This document shows, piece by piece, positions 19,601 through 30,489 of a stretch of 64,000 nt of DNA. This stretch comes from CATQHQ01 sp965243805. Lineage in GTDB: Bacteria; Gemmatimonadota; Gemmatimonadetes; Longimicrobiales; Gaopeijiaceae. The translations under genes were made by a program, and so were the position numbers. Numbering within the stretch: position 1 is the first letter of the stretch; each line of letters starts with the position of its first letter. The stretch covers positions 1,860,001 through 1,924,000 of the forward strand of contig OZ251577.1 in NCBI GenBank assembly GCA_965243805.1, given 5' to 3'. The notes below the pieces were generated by a model. That model had not been told where the DNA came from, made no database searches, and saw only the letters and a list, made by a program, of their open reading frames with translations.

Positions 19601-22600
19601 CGCTGGACCGCCTCTACGTCACCGCGCAAGTTGCGGAGGTGCCGGTGCGCATTGCCACTGGCCCCGACTCGTCGGCAGGCTCCGAGGCGGCAACAAGCTC
19701 CACAACGCCCCCAGTGGGCCGGCCCTTGATCGTCCCTCGGCAGGAAGCGGAACTGTGGCAGGGCGTGCCCAGCCTGGACTTGGCCGTCTCTGGGGCGTAC
19801 GGCCGCCATCGGACGTGTAGTCCCACCTGGTTCGGAGGCCTGTACCGCAAGATGGACGTGCGCCGGATCGTCGCCGCCGAGCACACGGCGCTCCTTTCGC
19901 GGGAAGAGCGCGAACGCGTGCAGGATCGGTTCACGGCCAACGGCTACCGCCCTTGGGACCCCAACGTCCTGTCGGCCACGCCCACCCTCGAGCTGGGAAT
20001 CGACGTCGGCGACCTCTCCACCGTCATGCTCTGCTCGGTTCCGCCAGCCCCCGCCAACTACGTGCAGAGGGCGGGCCGAGCGGGACGGCGGGACGGCAAC
20101 GCCTTCAGCTTGGCCGTGGCCGCCGGGCGTCCCCACGACCTGTACTTCTACGCCGAGCCGTCGGACATGCTGGCGGGCAAGGTCGAGCCGCCCGGCGTGT
20201 TCCTCAACGCGCGGGCCGTGCTGGAGCGGCAGATGATCGCGTACTGCCTCGACAGCTGGGTGGCCGCGGGCGTGGACGAAGACGCCGTGCCCCGGAAGAT
20301 GCGCGCGGTGCTGGACAACGTGGAGCGTGAGCGGCTGTCCCGCTTTCCGTACACCTTCTTCGACTTCGTGAGCGTGCGGGCCGGCGTGCTGGCCGACTCG
20401 TTCCTGGCGGCGTTTGAGCACGACTTGAGCGACGCGAACAAGCACGAACTGGCCGCCTTTCTGCTGGGCGACGACGTGTTTCTGCCGGGCGACGAAGTTG
20501 CCGAAGCGCAGCCGAGCCCCCGCCGTCAGCCGTTGGCGCGTCGCCTTCTGGATCGGTTTGCCGAAGTGGCCAAGGAGCGCAACTCGGTTCGCAAGGAGAT
20601 CGATGCGTTGCGAAGGCAGGCCGAGGCGATGCGACGAGGGCCGCAAGACGACAGCGTCAGGGCCGAGATCGACCAGGCGTTGCGCGAGCGAGCCGGGCTT
20701 CAGGGCGTGTTGCGGAAGATCAACGGCCGCGAAACGTACAACTTTCTGACCGACGAGGGGCTAGTCCCCAACTACGCCTTCCCCGAAAAGGGCGTCATGT
20801 TGCGGTCCGTGATCTATCGGAAGCGCAAAGGGGCCAAGCAGGCTGGGGAAGTGGCGGACGCCGAGTTCGACCACGAGGTCTTCGAGTATGAGCGTCCTGC
20901 GCCGGCGGCCCTGGCCGAGTTTGCGCCCGACAGCAGCTTCTACGCCGGTGCGCGACGGGTGAGGATCGACCGGGTGGACTTGGAGACGTCCAAGCTGGAG
21001 GAGTGGAGGCTTTGCCCGTCGTGCGTCTACTGCGAGCGCATCGACGGAGGCGACCGCCACGCCGAGTGCCCCCGTTGCGGTGACCCCATGTGGGTCGACG
21101 GAGGCCAGCGCAGGGAGATGCTTCCTTTGCGCATGGTGCACGCCACCACGTCGGACAAGGAAAGCCGCATCGGCGATGAGAAGGATGTGCGGGAACCGTC
21201 GTTCTACACCCGTCACCTCGTGGCCGACTTTGATCCCGAGGCGACCCGAACGGCCTTCGTCGCGGCCTCGGCGCCCTTCGGGTTCGAGTACATCCCGTCG
21301 GCCACCTTCCGGGAGATGAACTTCGGCCCGCGTCCAGGCCAGGGGCAGCCGACGCGGGTGGCCGGCGTCAGCCTTCCGCGCAGCGGCTTCCGCGTTTGCC
21401 GGCGATGCGGGAAGGTGCAGCCGGGACCGGGCGAGAAGGCGGTCCACACGCGGACCTGTCCGACCACGCGAAGGTCGCGCAAGAACCGCCCGGGCGACGA
21501 CGATGTTGCCGAGTGCATCTACCTGTACCGGGAGTTTGAGTCGGAGGCGATTCGGATGCTGGTGCCCGGAGTCGGCGGGTCGACAGCGGAGTTGTACATG
21601 CGCTCGTTCGTGGCGGCCCTGGAGCTTGGCCTGAGGCGCAAATTCGGCGGCGAGATTGACCACCTGCGCGCCATGGAGTGCGAGTACCCGATTGCAGGCG
21701 CAGACGCTTCCAGCACGGGACGCACGCGCAGGTACCTACTTCTGTACGACACCGTGCCGGGCGGAACCGGCTACCTGAAGGACCGCATGACGGACCCGGA
21801 GAAGTTGCGGTCGATCTTCCAGGCGGCGCGCACGGCGTTGCGGGAGTGCGCTTGCGCCGCCGACCCGGAGAAAGACGGCTGCTACCGTTGCGTCTTCGCC
21901 TACCGCCGGAGCCGCGAAATGCCCAATACGTCGCGCAAGGTGGCCGAGCGGCTGATGGCGACGACCCTCGAGCGCTGGCCGGAGCTCGAAGAGGTGGAGC
22001 GGCTGGCGAGCGTTCCCGGCAACGTCCTGGCCGAGAGCGAGTTGGAGGAGCGGTTCGTAGAAGCGTTGCGGCAACGGCAGCGTGGCGCGCACGGTACGAC
22101 TGACGGCCCTGGACCGGCAGACGCCCCCACCGTGCGGATCCGCCAGGACCAAGTGGGCGGCAAGCCCAGGTACGTTCTCTCAGTGGGCGACCACACGTAC
22201 TTCGTGGAGCCGCAGGTCAGCTTCGGCATGGGCGACGGCGTGGACCTTCCAAGCCGGCCCGACTTTGTGCTCCAGCCGGCTCGGTCGCCGGGTCAAGGCG
22301 TTTCTCTGGCTCCGGGTCGCGGCACTTACCCGGACGCCCCTGCCGTTGCCGTCTTCCTGGACGGCTTCGAGTACCATCGCAACAAGACCGGCGACGACTC
22401 GGCGAAACGCATGAGCTTGGTGAGGGCCGGATTCCTGGTCTGGTCGCTGACGTGGGACGACCTGGAAGGCGCATTCGGTGGGACGCCCGACGCACCCGAC
22501 CTCCTTGGCGACACCGCAACCCCGGTGCAAAAGGCGCTGGACGCCAAGTGGGGCACACAGGAGCTGCGCTCCCGCTTGCGCGCGCCCTCCTTCGACCTGC

Positions 22601-23541
22601 TCCTTCACTATCTGGCGGACCCGGCTCCGGTGCGGTGGCGCCGAGCCGTCTTTGGCGAGCTGCTGGGGCTATTCGACCCGGACCAGATGAGGGACAGCGC
22701 GTTTCGGGTCCGCTTTGTCCACGCGGCCCGCGACGCCTTGCCAAGCCAGGTGCTGGAGTACGTTAGCAACTTGCCCTCGACCCACGTGCCCGGTGGTTTC
22801 GGGCCGTGGGACTCGGGAGCGGCCGGCGCCGAACCGACCGTCGCGTCGCAGGTCGTCGCCCTCTTCGCCGTCCTTCGTCTTGGTGCCTTGGAGGACCTGG
22901 ACCCGGCTGGCCTTCTCACTGCCGTCTACCTGGACGACGCCGAGGCGTCTGCCGATCCCGGCCGCCCAGACTCGGAGTACCGTCGCGCCTGGAACGGCGT
23001 GCTCCGGCTCTTCAACCTCGTGCAGTTCCTTCCCCAGGGTTGGTGGACCACTCGCTCCGGCGTTGCCGGCGGCCTCTACCCCGAGTTCGCGCCCCTCGAC
23101 GCCCGGAGCCCATCCCCCGAGCCCTGGCCCGACGAGTGGGCCGACGCGGCTCGCTACACGGCACCCCAGCTTCGGCCTGCGTTGCGCGAGTTGGCCAGCA
23201 TTCTGGCAACGGCTCCTGCGAAGCAAACCGGCCAAGGTGGCCTAGCCCACATCCCGTCCCCCGAACCCGGCTTCGAGCTTGCCGACGAGACGGGCCAAGT
23301 CGTGGCCGAGGCGGAGCTGGCGTGGCCCAGTCGCCGCACCGCGGTATTGCTCCCGGAACAAGACGTGCACAAGATGCATTTTGAGCGGGCGGGCTGGCGG
23401 GTCTTCACGGCGGACGCGGAGGGCCTCGGCGGCACGCTCGTCGAGTCGCTCGTCCAAGTGCTCGCGGCTGCCCCGCCCGTCGCAGACGTCGATTCCCCCG
23501 ATGATCGAAACTCCCCCGAAGATGGAGGCCCCCGACGATGA
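16654..23541 (+). CDS. Very large DEAD/DEAH helicase with DUF1998/MZB region and C-terminal nuclease-like domain (DruE-like)
   Basis: 2295 aa, GTG start. The superfamily 2 core has Walker A ATGTGSGKTE (about 95-104), DELH in place of DEAH (about 227), SATLGG (about 263) and QRAGRAGRR (about 1137). Between the two RecA lobes lies an insertion of some 700 residues with zinc-type pairs CRECRATGW, CGSCG, CRSCGN and CPYC. A DUF1998/MZB segment has CAC...GCYRC near 1732-1744. Near 1868-1920 the pattern PDFVL, VFLDGFEYH, KR and VWSLTWDD resembles PD-(D/E)XK/Vsr-like nuclease folds fused to helicases of this class. The size and order recall DruE of Druantia. Its stop overlaps the next gene by 4 bases. 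Likely role: translocating helicase-nuclease in an anti-phage operon. Confidence 0.8.
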   Translation: MIPSIVASEVLVALRDFLKTGYGPSTPELAGVVDDFLADPDNLAKGPYLSLSLPFERAPEGGEPFPRIPLGFTPYKHQRAAFERLSPDTGRSTVIATGTGSGKTECFLYPVLEYCRRQAGRKGIKAVVVYPMNALASDQARRIAQIVRGTPALRGKVTAGLFIGQTAKSLHERMGPDNVITDRAAMRDRPPDILLTNYKMLDYLMIRPRDRRLWCHNEPDTLRYLVVDELHTFDGARGTDLACLIRRLRMRLGAPAEKLVCVGTSATLGGDPREYVSRIFDQRFDQGSIVGESRQTIDDFLGDALIRRHLLASSESAAVVDHRRYDTTEAYLRAQHELFLGEPIDGTFHSADWRVGLGEKLREHIVFVNLLRALDGRPTALPELAKRLRGSLPVANDSEALGVLNGLCALISAARVRVRPGGEGGRGSDANDDQLQPFLHVGVHLWVRELRRMVCSVGSERGLDRDPSPFRLRHSDDLKADEAFVHLPLVQCRECRATGWLTKPSMAGGGSTKVLSARTQDGLGEIYGAFFGRDLDTAFLFPGLAPAAGMAGAATKGMQSLLCGSCGALTSAGSGDGGRSGDSGRSSGGEPACRSCGNRSLVHVFRPVSVTSGGSASGGASGSTKSRLSTDCPYCNARNAMVIVGARASSLLSAALNQTVSSRHNADAKVIAFSDNVQDAAHRAGYMSARTWRTNMRAAIAQTVADSDADHLSLAELMEQVVARWRNRWTAARDQVPQPDQLPQPDLARFVGEFIAPDRRWLNEFRELESTGRLPADSKLPGLVAKRMRWDTIAEFGQRSAIGRTLENTRTAAVGVHGATLAQACELAQRRLREEVEGLRDAPDRVARALVLGVVRRMKDRGAILTDLVSRYLARGGDTYVLRNDLALPDYGTHRSAVPVFPGERAQASKPGIEAVFGPGGRDGAGRSSWYRKWTQKVLDHEGLAMAARDSDVALRIVFRAMEDAGLARKVNTDQGRHAWGLALDRLYVTAQVAEVPVRIATGPDSSAGSEAATSSTTPPVGRPLIVPRQEAELWQGVPSLDLAVSGAYGRHRTCSPTWFGGLYRKMDVRRIVAAEHTALLSREERERVQDRFTANGYRPWDPNVLSATPTLELGIDVGDLSTVMLCSVPPAPANYVQRAGRAGRRDGNAFSLAVAAGRPHDLYFYAEPSDMLAGKVEPPGVFLNARAVLERQMIAYCLDSWVAAGVDEDAVPRKMRAVLDNVERERLSRFPYTFFDFVSVRAGVLADSFLAAFEHDLSDANKHELAAFLLGDDVFLPGDEVAEAQPSPRRQPLARRLLDRFAEVAKERNSVRKEIDALRRQAEAMRRGPQDDSVRAEIDQALRERAGLQGVLRKINGRETYNFLTDEGLVPNYAFPEKGVMLRSVIYRKRKGAKQAGEVADAEFDHEVFEYERPAPAALAEFAPDSSFYAGARRVRIDRVDLETSKLEEWRLCPSCVYCERIDGGDRHAECPRCGDPMWVDGGQRREMLPLRMVHATTSDKESRIGDEKDVREPSFYTRHLVADFDPEATRTAFVAASAPFGFEYIPSATFREMNFGPRPGQGQPTRVAGVSLPRSGFRVCRRCGKVQPGPGEKAVHTRTCPTTRRSRKNRPGDDDVAECIYLYREFESEAIRMLVPGVGGSTAELYMRSFVAALELGLRRKFGGEIDHLRAMECEYPIAGADASSTGRTRRYLLLYDTVPGGTGYLKDRMTDPEKLRSIFQAARTALRECACAADPEKDGCYRCVFAYRRSREMPNTSRKVAERLMATTLERWPELEEVERLASVPGNVLAESELEERFVEALRQRQRGAHGTTDGPGPADAPTVRIRQDQVGGKPRYVLSVGDHTYFVEPQVSFGMGDGVDLPSRPDFVLQPARSPGQGVSLAPGRGTYPDAPAVAVFLDGFEYHRNKTGDDSAKRMSLVRAGFLVWSLTWDDLEGAFGGTPDAPDLLGDTATPVQKALDAKWGTQELRSRLRAPSFDLLLHYLADPAPVRWRRAVFGELLGLFDPDQMRDSAFRVRFVHAARDALPSQVLEYVSNLPSTHVPGGFGPWDSGAAGAEPTVASQVVALFAVLRLGALEDLDPAGLLTAVYLDDAEASADPGRPDSEYRRAWNGVLRLFNLVQFLPQGWWTTRSGVAGGLYPEFAPLDARSPSPEPWPDEWADAARYTAPQLRPALRELASILATAPAKQTGQGGLAHIPSPEPGFELADETGQVVAEAELAWPSRRTAVLLPEQDVHKMHFERAGWRVFTADAEGLGGTLVESLVQVLAAAPPVADVDSPDDRNSPEDGGPRR

Positions 23542-25253
23542 TCCGTCGTGTCACCGTCCGCAACTTCAAGCGCTTCGAGGAACAGTCGTTCGACCTTGCG
23601 GATTCGGTCGTGCTGGCGGGGCCGAACAACTCCGGCAAGTCGAGCTTGTTGCAGGCGATTGCGACTTGGAAGATGGGATTGGACCGCTGGAGGGCCCAGC
23701 GCGGGGCCGGTAGCGCGAGCCGGGCGGTCAAGCGATCCGGCGTATCCGTCACTCGGGGCGACCTGACGGCAACTCCGCTTCGAGAGATGAACCTGCTTTG
23801 GCGCGACCGCCGGGTCACGGGCAACCTCCAAGAAGGAAAGCCGGGCACGCCCAGGCTGATCGAGATCGTACTGGAAGGTGGCGGGAAAGGTGTGGGCGCC
23901 GCTGCCGGGGACCCGTGGGAGTGCGGGATGGAGTTCCAGTACGCCAACCCGGAAATGGTCTACGTGCGACCCCGAGGCGCCAAGACGCTCGACAGCGAGT
24001 CCGTCCGCCGCTTTCCGCCGAAACCCGCCGGCGCGCTGGAAGTCGTGCATGTCCCGTCGCTGGTGGGCGTTCACCGTGATGAGCCCCGCATGGAGAAGGG
24101 GATGCAGGACCTGCTTGTAGGGCAGGGGCAGGCCGGGGGAATCTTGCGCAACCTGCTGTTGGAGGTCGCGGAACAGCAAAATGGCGATTGGGACGCCCTG
24201 GTCGGGCACATCCGCGACCTGTTCGAAATCGAGTTGAAGAAGCCGTCCTACTCGCCCACCCAACCCTACATCGTCTGCGAATACCACGAGTCAGGGCTTT
24301 CGCATCGGCCGCTGGACTTGGCCAACGCCGGCAGCGGCACGTTGCAGGTCGTCCTTCTGCTCGCGTTCCTCTTTGCGCGCCCGGCGTCGGTGATCCTGCT
24401 GGACGAGCCCGACGCGCATCAACACATCGTCCTGCAAAAGCAAGTGTACGGCCTGGTCCGCAAAGTGGCGCGCGAACGCGGCGGCCAAGTGATTCTGGCA
24501 ACCCACTCGGAGGTCCTCCTGAACGCCACCGCGCCAGAGCGGGTCATGAGTTTCTTCGGCGACGAGTTTCGCACGCTGGCAACGCCTGTGGAGCGCGCCC
24601 AGCTGCGCGAGGCCCTCAAACGTCTGACCACCACCGACCTGCTGCGGGGACGAGAGACCGGTGCGGTCCTATACGTCGAGAACGAGTCGGACGAGCGCAT
24701 CCTCAAGGAATGGGCCGATCTCCTGGACCACCCGGCCCGGCATTTCCTTGCCCGTCCCTTTGTGCATCACTTGGCCGGCAACAACATCAAGGACGCCAAG
24801 GATCACTTCTTCGCACTGCGGGCGGCGTTCCCGCACATCCGAGCGGCGTGTCTTCTGGACGGCGACAACCGGGACAAGCCCGATGCGGAGACGACCGGTG
24901 CCGGCATGAAGGTGCTTCGCTGGCGACGATACGAGATCGAGAACTACCTGCTGCAACCGGATGCGGTGAAGCGCTTCGTCGCCCTTCCGCTGTACCACGA
25001 CTTGGTGCAGGAAGCCTTCGACCGGTACGTGCCTGTCGGGACCGACTACTTCGGCGACCACCCGGCCCTGTCGCGGGTCAAGGCCAGCAACGAGTTTCTC
25101 GTACCGCTGTTCGAAGAAGTGCGGGTGCCCGTTCCCAAGCGCGACCTCTACCTGCTGGCGGCCGACATGACGCCTGAAGAGATTCACCCTGAAGTGATCG
25201 AGAAGCTTGACCTCATTGCGGCGACGCTGAGTCTGCCGGAGCCCGGATCGTGA
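23538..25253 (+). CDS. OLD-like ATPase with C-terminal TOPRIM-like domain (GajA-like)
   Basis: 571 aa. Residues 1-120 open with IRRVTVRNFKRFEEQSFDL and Walker A AGPNNSGKSSL (about 32-42). Near 275-325 are the signature-like stretch LANAGSGTLQVVLLLAF, Walker B VILLDEPDAHQH and the switch ILATHSEVLLN. The C-terminal part has YVENESDERIL (about 376) and LLDGDNRDKPD (about 438), the acidic pattern of TOPRIM nucleases, then RRYEIENYLL, common in OLD-family enzymes. It should couple ATP state to DNA nicking or cutting. The start overlaps the helicase stop (ATGA) and the end overlaps the UvrD start (GTGA). An ATPase-TOPRIM plus UvrD pair is the gene content of Gabija, so GajA-like is the best reading. 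Confidence 0.8.
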   Translation: MIRRVTVRNFKRFEEQSFDLADSVVLAGPNNSGKSSLLQAIATWKMGLDRWRAQRGAGSASRAVKRSGVSVTRGDLTATPLREMNLLWRDRRVTGNLQEGKPGTPRLIEIVLEGGGKGVGAAAGDPWECGMEFQYANPEMVYVRPRGAKTLDSESVRRFPPKPAGALEVVHVPSLVGVHRDEPRMEKGMQDLLVGQGQAGGILRNLLLEVAEQQNGDWDALVGHIRDLFEIELKKPSYSPTQPYIVCEYHESGLSHRPLDLANAGSGTLQVVLLLAFLFARPASVILLDEPDAHQHIVLQKQVYGLVRKVARERGGQVILATHSEVLLNATAPERVMSFFGDEFRTLATPVERAQLREALKRLTTTDLLRGRETGAVLYVENESDERILKEWADLLDHPARHFLARPFVHHLAGNNIKDAKDHFFALRAAFPHIRAACLLDGDNRDKPDAETTGAGMKVLRWRRYEIENYLLQPDAVKRFVALPLYHDLVQEAFDRYVPVGTDYFGDHPALSRVKASNEFLVPLFEEVRVPVPKRDLYLLAADMTPEEIHPEVIEKLDLIAATLSLPEPGS

Positions 25254-27466
25254 GAGGCCGCTTTCGGCTGGCCATGTCGGCCGACTTTCTCGACGCATTC
25301 GCTCGGTTGCCCCGGGCGCAGCAGCGAGGCGTACGTGCGCTGATCGATAAGTTCAACCGAGACTCGACCGCGCCGGGACTGCACTACGAGCGGATCGCCA
25401 AGGCGCGAAGCCCTCGGATGCGTTCGGTGAGGATCGACCGGGGCTACCGTGCCATCGTCTTCGACACGGGCCAGGGCGGACTTCACCTGTTGTTGTGGGC
25501 CGCCAAGCACGACGACGCCTACAGCTGGGCCATGCGCCACGACTGCGGGGTCAATCCAGAGACCGGGGCGGTCCAAGTGTATATGCCGCAACCGGACATA
25601 GAGGTGTCGCAGACTCCGAGTGCCTCTTCGACCCCGGACGGCCCTGCCAGCGACGCCGCCTTCGAGGCCCTCCGGGACCGCCAGCTTCTCCGCCTGGGGG
25701 TGCCTGCCACCATGCTGGACGAAATCCGCGCACTTCGGGGCGAGCGCGACTTGGACGAGATGCAGGACCGCCTGCCCGTCGAGGCCTACGAATCGCTCTT
25801 CCTCTACTTGGCCGGCGAGTCCTACGAGAAGCTGGTGCTGGAACGGGAAGCCCCGAGCGAGCCCGTGGACACCGACGACTTCGAGACAGCGCTGGGCCGC
25901 GCCGATTCCCGTGTCCGTTTCTTCGTGGCCGAAGACGAGGTTGCGCTGGAAGAAGTGCTCAGTGCCCCGCTGGAGCGTTGGAGAGTTTTCTTGCATCCGT
26001 CGCAGCGCAAGCTGGTGGAGCGGCACTGGAACGGTCCAGTCCGCGTGCTGGGCGGCGCCAGCACCGGCAAGACCGTCGTCGCCATGCACAGGGCCCGATG
26101 GCTGGCCCGAAGAGTGCTGGCGGCGGCCGCAGGGGACTCGGAGGCCGAGCGGGGGCGCATCCTCTTCGCCACCTACACCCGCAACTTGGCCGCCGACATC
26201 GAGAACAACTTGCGTGCGATCTGCTCGCCCGAGGAGATGGAGCGGATCGAGGTCGTCAACTTGGACCGGTGGGTGAACGGGTTCCTGCGCGGGCAGGGCT
26301 ATGAGTTTCGAATCGGCTACGGCTACGACCGGGAGTCCTGGGACCGCGCCATGGACCTGCGGGACCCGAGCCTGACGCTGCCGGATGCCTTCTACGGGGA
26401 GGAACTGGAGCAGGTCGTCCTCGCTGGTGGCGTCACGACGGAGTACGAGTACTTGCGGGTCCCCAGGGTCGGCCGGGGCACACCTCTGAACCGGCGAGCC
26501 CGGGCCAAGGTCTGGCCAGTGTTCGCCGAGTACCGGGTGCAGCTTGCGGAGCGCGGCATCAAGGCGGTGGACGACGCCTACCGAGACGCCGCCGCCCTCC
26601 TCCAGGCCGACCGGTCTGGACTGGATTACGTCGCCGTAGTGGTGGACGAGGCGCAGGACTGGGGCGCCCAAGCCTGCAAGCTGATCCGTGCAATCGTACC
26701 CGAGGGGCGGGACGACCTCTTTGTCGTCGGCGACGGACATCAGCGCATCTACGGCGTCAACCGCGTAGTACTGGGCCGCTGCGGAATCAACATACGGGGC
26801 CGATCCAAGAAGCTGCGGGTCTGCTACCGCACTACGGAGGAGACTCGCGACTGGGCGGCGCGCCTACTGGAAGACCGGACGATCGACGACCTGGACGGCG
26901 GCTCCGACGACAACCGCGGCTTCAAGTCCCTGACCCATGGCCCGAGACCCCGGCTGACTCACTTCGACTCGGAGGATGAGCAGGCCGACTACATCGCCGA
27001 GTATCTGCAAGAGGTTTCGGGGGCCAGCGATGCGACTGGCGACGACGAGCCAGAGGGCAGGCACGGCCCGTTGCGCAACGTGTGCGTCGTGGCCCGGATC
27101 GCCCGAGAGCGCAAGGCCCTGGCCGATGCCCTGGAGGAGCGCGGCATCCCAGTCTTTGTGCTGGACCGCAAGCAGGCCGACCAGGAGCACGACCACTGTG
27201 TGCGCGTGGCCACCATGCACCGGGTCAAGGGACTGGAGTTTGACCGAGTGGTGGTGGCCAGCGCCAACCGCAACTTGGTGCCCCTGCCTGCGGCGGTGAA
27301 GAACCGGGGCGACGAAGCTTCCCAAGAGATGGCCGAGACCGGCGAGCGCGCCCTCCTGTACGTGGCCGCCACCCGCGCCAAGAAGGAGCTCCTGGTGCTG
27401 AGCTACGGCCGCCGAAGCCGATTCCTGCCGGAGGCCGAGTCGGCGTCGCGCCCTGCCGCCTGCTAG
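25250..27466 (+). CDS. UvrD-like helicase with RelE-like N-terminal domain (GajB-like)
   Basis: 738 aa, GTG start overlapping the previous stop. Residues 1-100 resemble a RelE/ParE toxin fold (MSADFLDAFARLP, PGLHYERI, RSVRIDRGYRAIV, LLLWAAKHDDAY), a known N-terminal addition in some UvrD-type helicases. The helicase has Walker A GGASTGKTVVA (about 267), VVVDEAQDWG (about 463) and a C-terminal half with VATMHRVKGLEFDRV and LLYVAATRAKKEL, so it is a complete superfamily 1 enzyme. It is larger than typical GajB (about 500 aa) because of the N-terminal extension. It closes the three-gene operon. Whether the RelE-like part acts on RNA is unknown; it may only bind nucleic acid. Confidence 0.8.
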   Translation: MRGRFRLAMSADFLDAFARLPRAQQRGVRALIDKFNRDSTAPGLHYERIAKARSPRMRSVRIDRGYRAIVFDTGQGGLHLLLWAAKHDDAYSWAMRHDCGVNPETGAVQVYMPQPDIEVSQTPSASSTPDGPASDAAFEALRDRQLLRLGVPATMLDEIRALRGERDLDEMQDRLPVEAYESLFLYLAGESYEKLVLEREAPSEPVDTDDFETALGRADSRVRFFVAEDEVALEEVLSAPLERWRVFLHPSQRKLVERHWNGPVRVLGGASTGKTVVAMHRARWLARRVLAAAAGDSEAERGRILFATYTRNLAADIENNLRAICSPEEMERIEVVNLDRWVNGFLRGQGYEFRIGYGYDRESWDRAMDLRDPSLTLPDAFYGEELEQVVLAGGVTTEYEYLRVPRVGRGTPLNRRARAKVWPVFAEYRVQLAERGIKAVDDAYRDAAALLQADRSGLDYVAVVVDEAQDWGAQACKLIRAIVPEGRDDLFVVGDGHQRIYGVNRVVLGRCGINIRGRSKKLRVCYRTTEETRDWAARLLEDRTIDDLDGGSDDNRGFKSLTHGPRPRLTHFDSEDEQADYIAEYLQEVSGASDATGDDEPEGRHGPLRNVCVVARIARERKALADALEERGIPVFVLDRKQADQEHDHCVRVATMHRVKGLEFDRVVVASANRNLVPLPAAVKNRGDEASQEMAETGERALLYVAATRAKKELLVLSYGRRSRFLPEAESASRPAAC

Positions 27467-27491
27467 GACCAAGCCTGGACGCGGAGCCGCG

Positions 27492-28622
27492 TTGCTCGTG
27501 ACTCGCCGCCGTTCGGCCGCCCATCCCATCGACGCCGTCCTGGCCTCGGACGGCCCGTTGCCTCCCGGCCTGGAGATCGGTCGTTCTCGGGAAGGGCGGC
27601 CCATCTCGGCCCACAAGATCGGTAGGGGGCCGCTCCGGGTAAGCCTTGTGGGGGGATGTCACGCCGACGAGCCGGTGGGGCCGCGCTTCCTGGTGCAGCT
27701 CGCGCGGTACTTGGCCGGCCCGGAGGGCGCGGAGCTACGGTCGGCGGCGACTTGGTGCGTGGTGCCTCACATCAACCCGGACGGCGCCGCGGCCAACGCG
27801 CCCTGGCAGCCCCCGGACGCCGAGCGGTACGACTTCGTCGCATACCTGCGCCACTGTCGGCGCGAGCTGCCCGGCGACGATGTGGAGTTCGGCTTTCCTC
27901 GCGGACCGGACGACGACGGCGCCCGCCCCGAGAACGTGGGCGCGGCCATGTTCTGGCGGGACGAAGGGCCGTTCCACCTTCACGTCAGCTTCCACGGCAT
28001 GAGCACGGCGGCGGGACCGTACTTTCTGGTGGAGCGGTCGTGGTGGCCTCGTTTCGAGCAGGCGGCACGGCGGCTGGCAGCGGAGGTCAAGGACGCCGGC
28101 TACGCCCTTCACGACGTGGAGCGCCATGGCGAGAAGGGCTTCCATCGCCTGGCTCGGGGCTTCTGCAGCCGTCCGGACTCTCGTGCCATGCGCCGCCACT
28201 TCTTGGAGCGGGACCAGCCCGAGGTTGCGGCCCGGTTCCGCCCCAGCTCGATGGAGACCGTTCGCTCCCTGGGCGGCAACACGCTCACCCTGGTGACCGA
28301 GATGCCCCTCTTCCTCACCCCGGGCGTGGGGCGCGAACTCGGCCCGCCGGACCCGGTGCTGGCGGCGTGGCGAGAACGCATCGCCGGATGGGAAGCGCGC
28401 CTGCGCACCGCCCCCGAAACCGGCGAAGCCGTAGGATCCTCCGATGCCGGCAAAGCCCACGCCGTGGCCCGGGAGGCCGTCCGCGAGGCCGTCGCCCGGG
28501 AAGCCCGGGAGGCTGGAGTCGAAGCAATGCCTGTACGGGACCAGATGCGTTTCCAGTGGGCGACCGTCCTCGCCGGGCTCGACGTGGCGTCGAAAGCCCG
28601 AGAAGTCGCGGTCCGAGAGTGA
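27492..28622 (+). CDS. M14-family zinc carboxypeptidase-like protein
   Basis: 376 aa from TTG 27492, favoured by GGAG 5 bases upstream; GTG 27498 is an alternative. The M14 pattern is visible. GGCHADEPVG supplies the His and Glu zinc ligands (HxxE), HINPDG follows, SFHGMSTAAGPYF gives the third His ligand, and TLVTEMPLF near residue 275 places the catalytic-type Glu. The C-terminal 70 residues are Ala/Arg/Glu-rich helix. There is no signal peptide, so it is probably cytoplasmic and may trim peptides or modified amino acids. It follows the helicase operon by 25 bases and precedes thiC by 52, so a shared transcript is possible. Confidence 0.75.
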   Translation: MLVTRRRSAAHPIDAVLASDGPLPPGLEIGRSREGRPISAHKIGRGPLRVSLVGGCHADEPVGPRFLVQLARYLAGPEGAELRSAATWCVVPHINPDGAAANAPWQPPDAERYDFVAYLRHCRRELPGDDVEFGFPRGPDDDGARPENVGAAMFWRDEGPFHLHVSFHGMSTAAGPYFLVERSWWPRFEQAARRLAAEVKDAGYALHDVERHGEKGFHRLARGFCSRPDSRAMRRHFLERDQPEVAARFRPSSMETVRSLGGNTLTLVTEMPLFLTPGVGRELGPPDPVLAAWRERIAGWEARLRTAPETGEAVGSSDAGKAHAVAREAVREAVAREAREAGVEAMPVRDQMRFQWATVLAGLDVASKAREVAVRE

Positions 28623-28674
28623 GTCGAGACCTCGGAGTTGGCGTCCGCCGTGGCCAGCGGATTACGTTAAACGC

Positions 28675-30485
<1,811 letters not shown>

Positions 30486-30489
<4 letters not shown>

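Noticed and set aside
28623..28674. A TPP riboswitch before thiC
   Set aside because: The gap is only 52 bases and has none of the conserved thi-box sequence.
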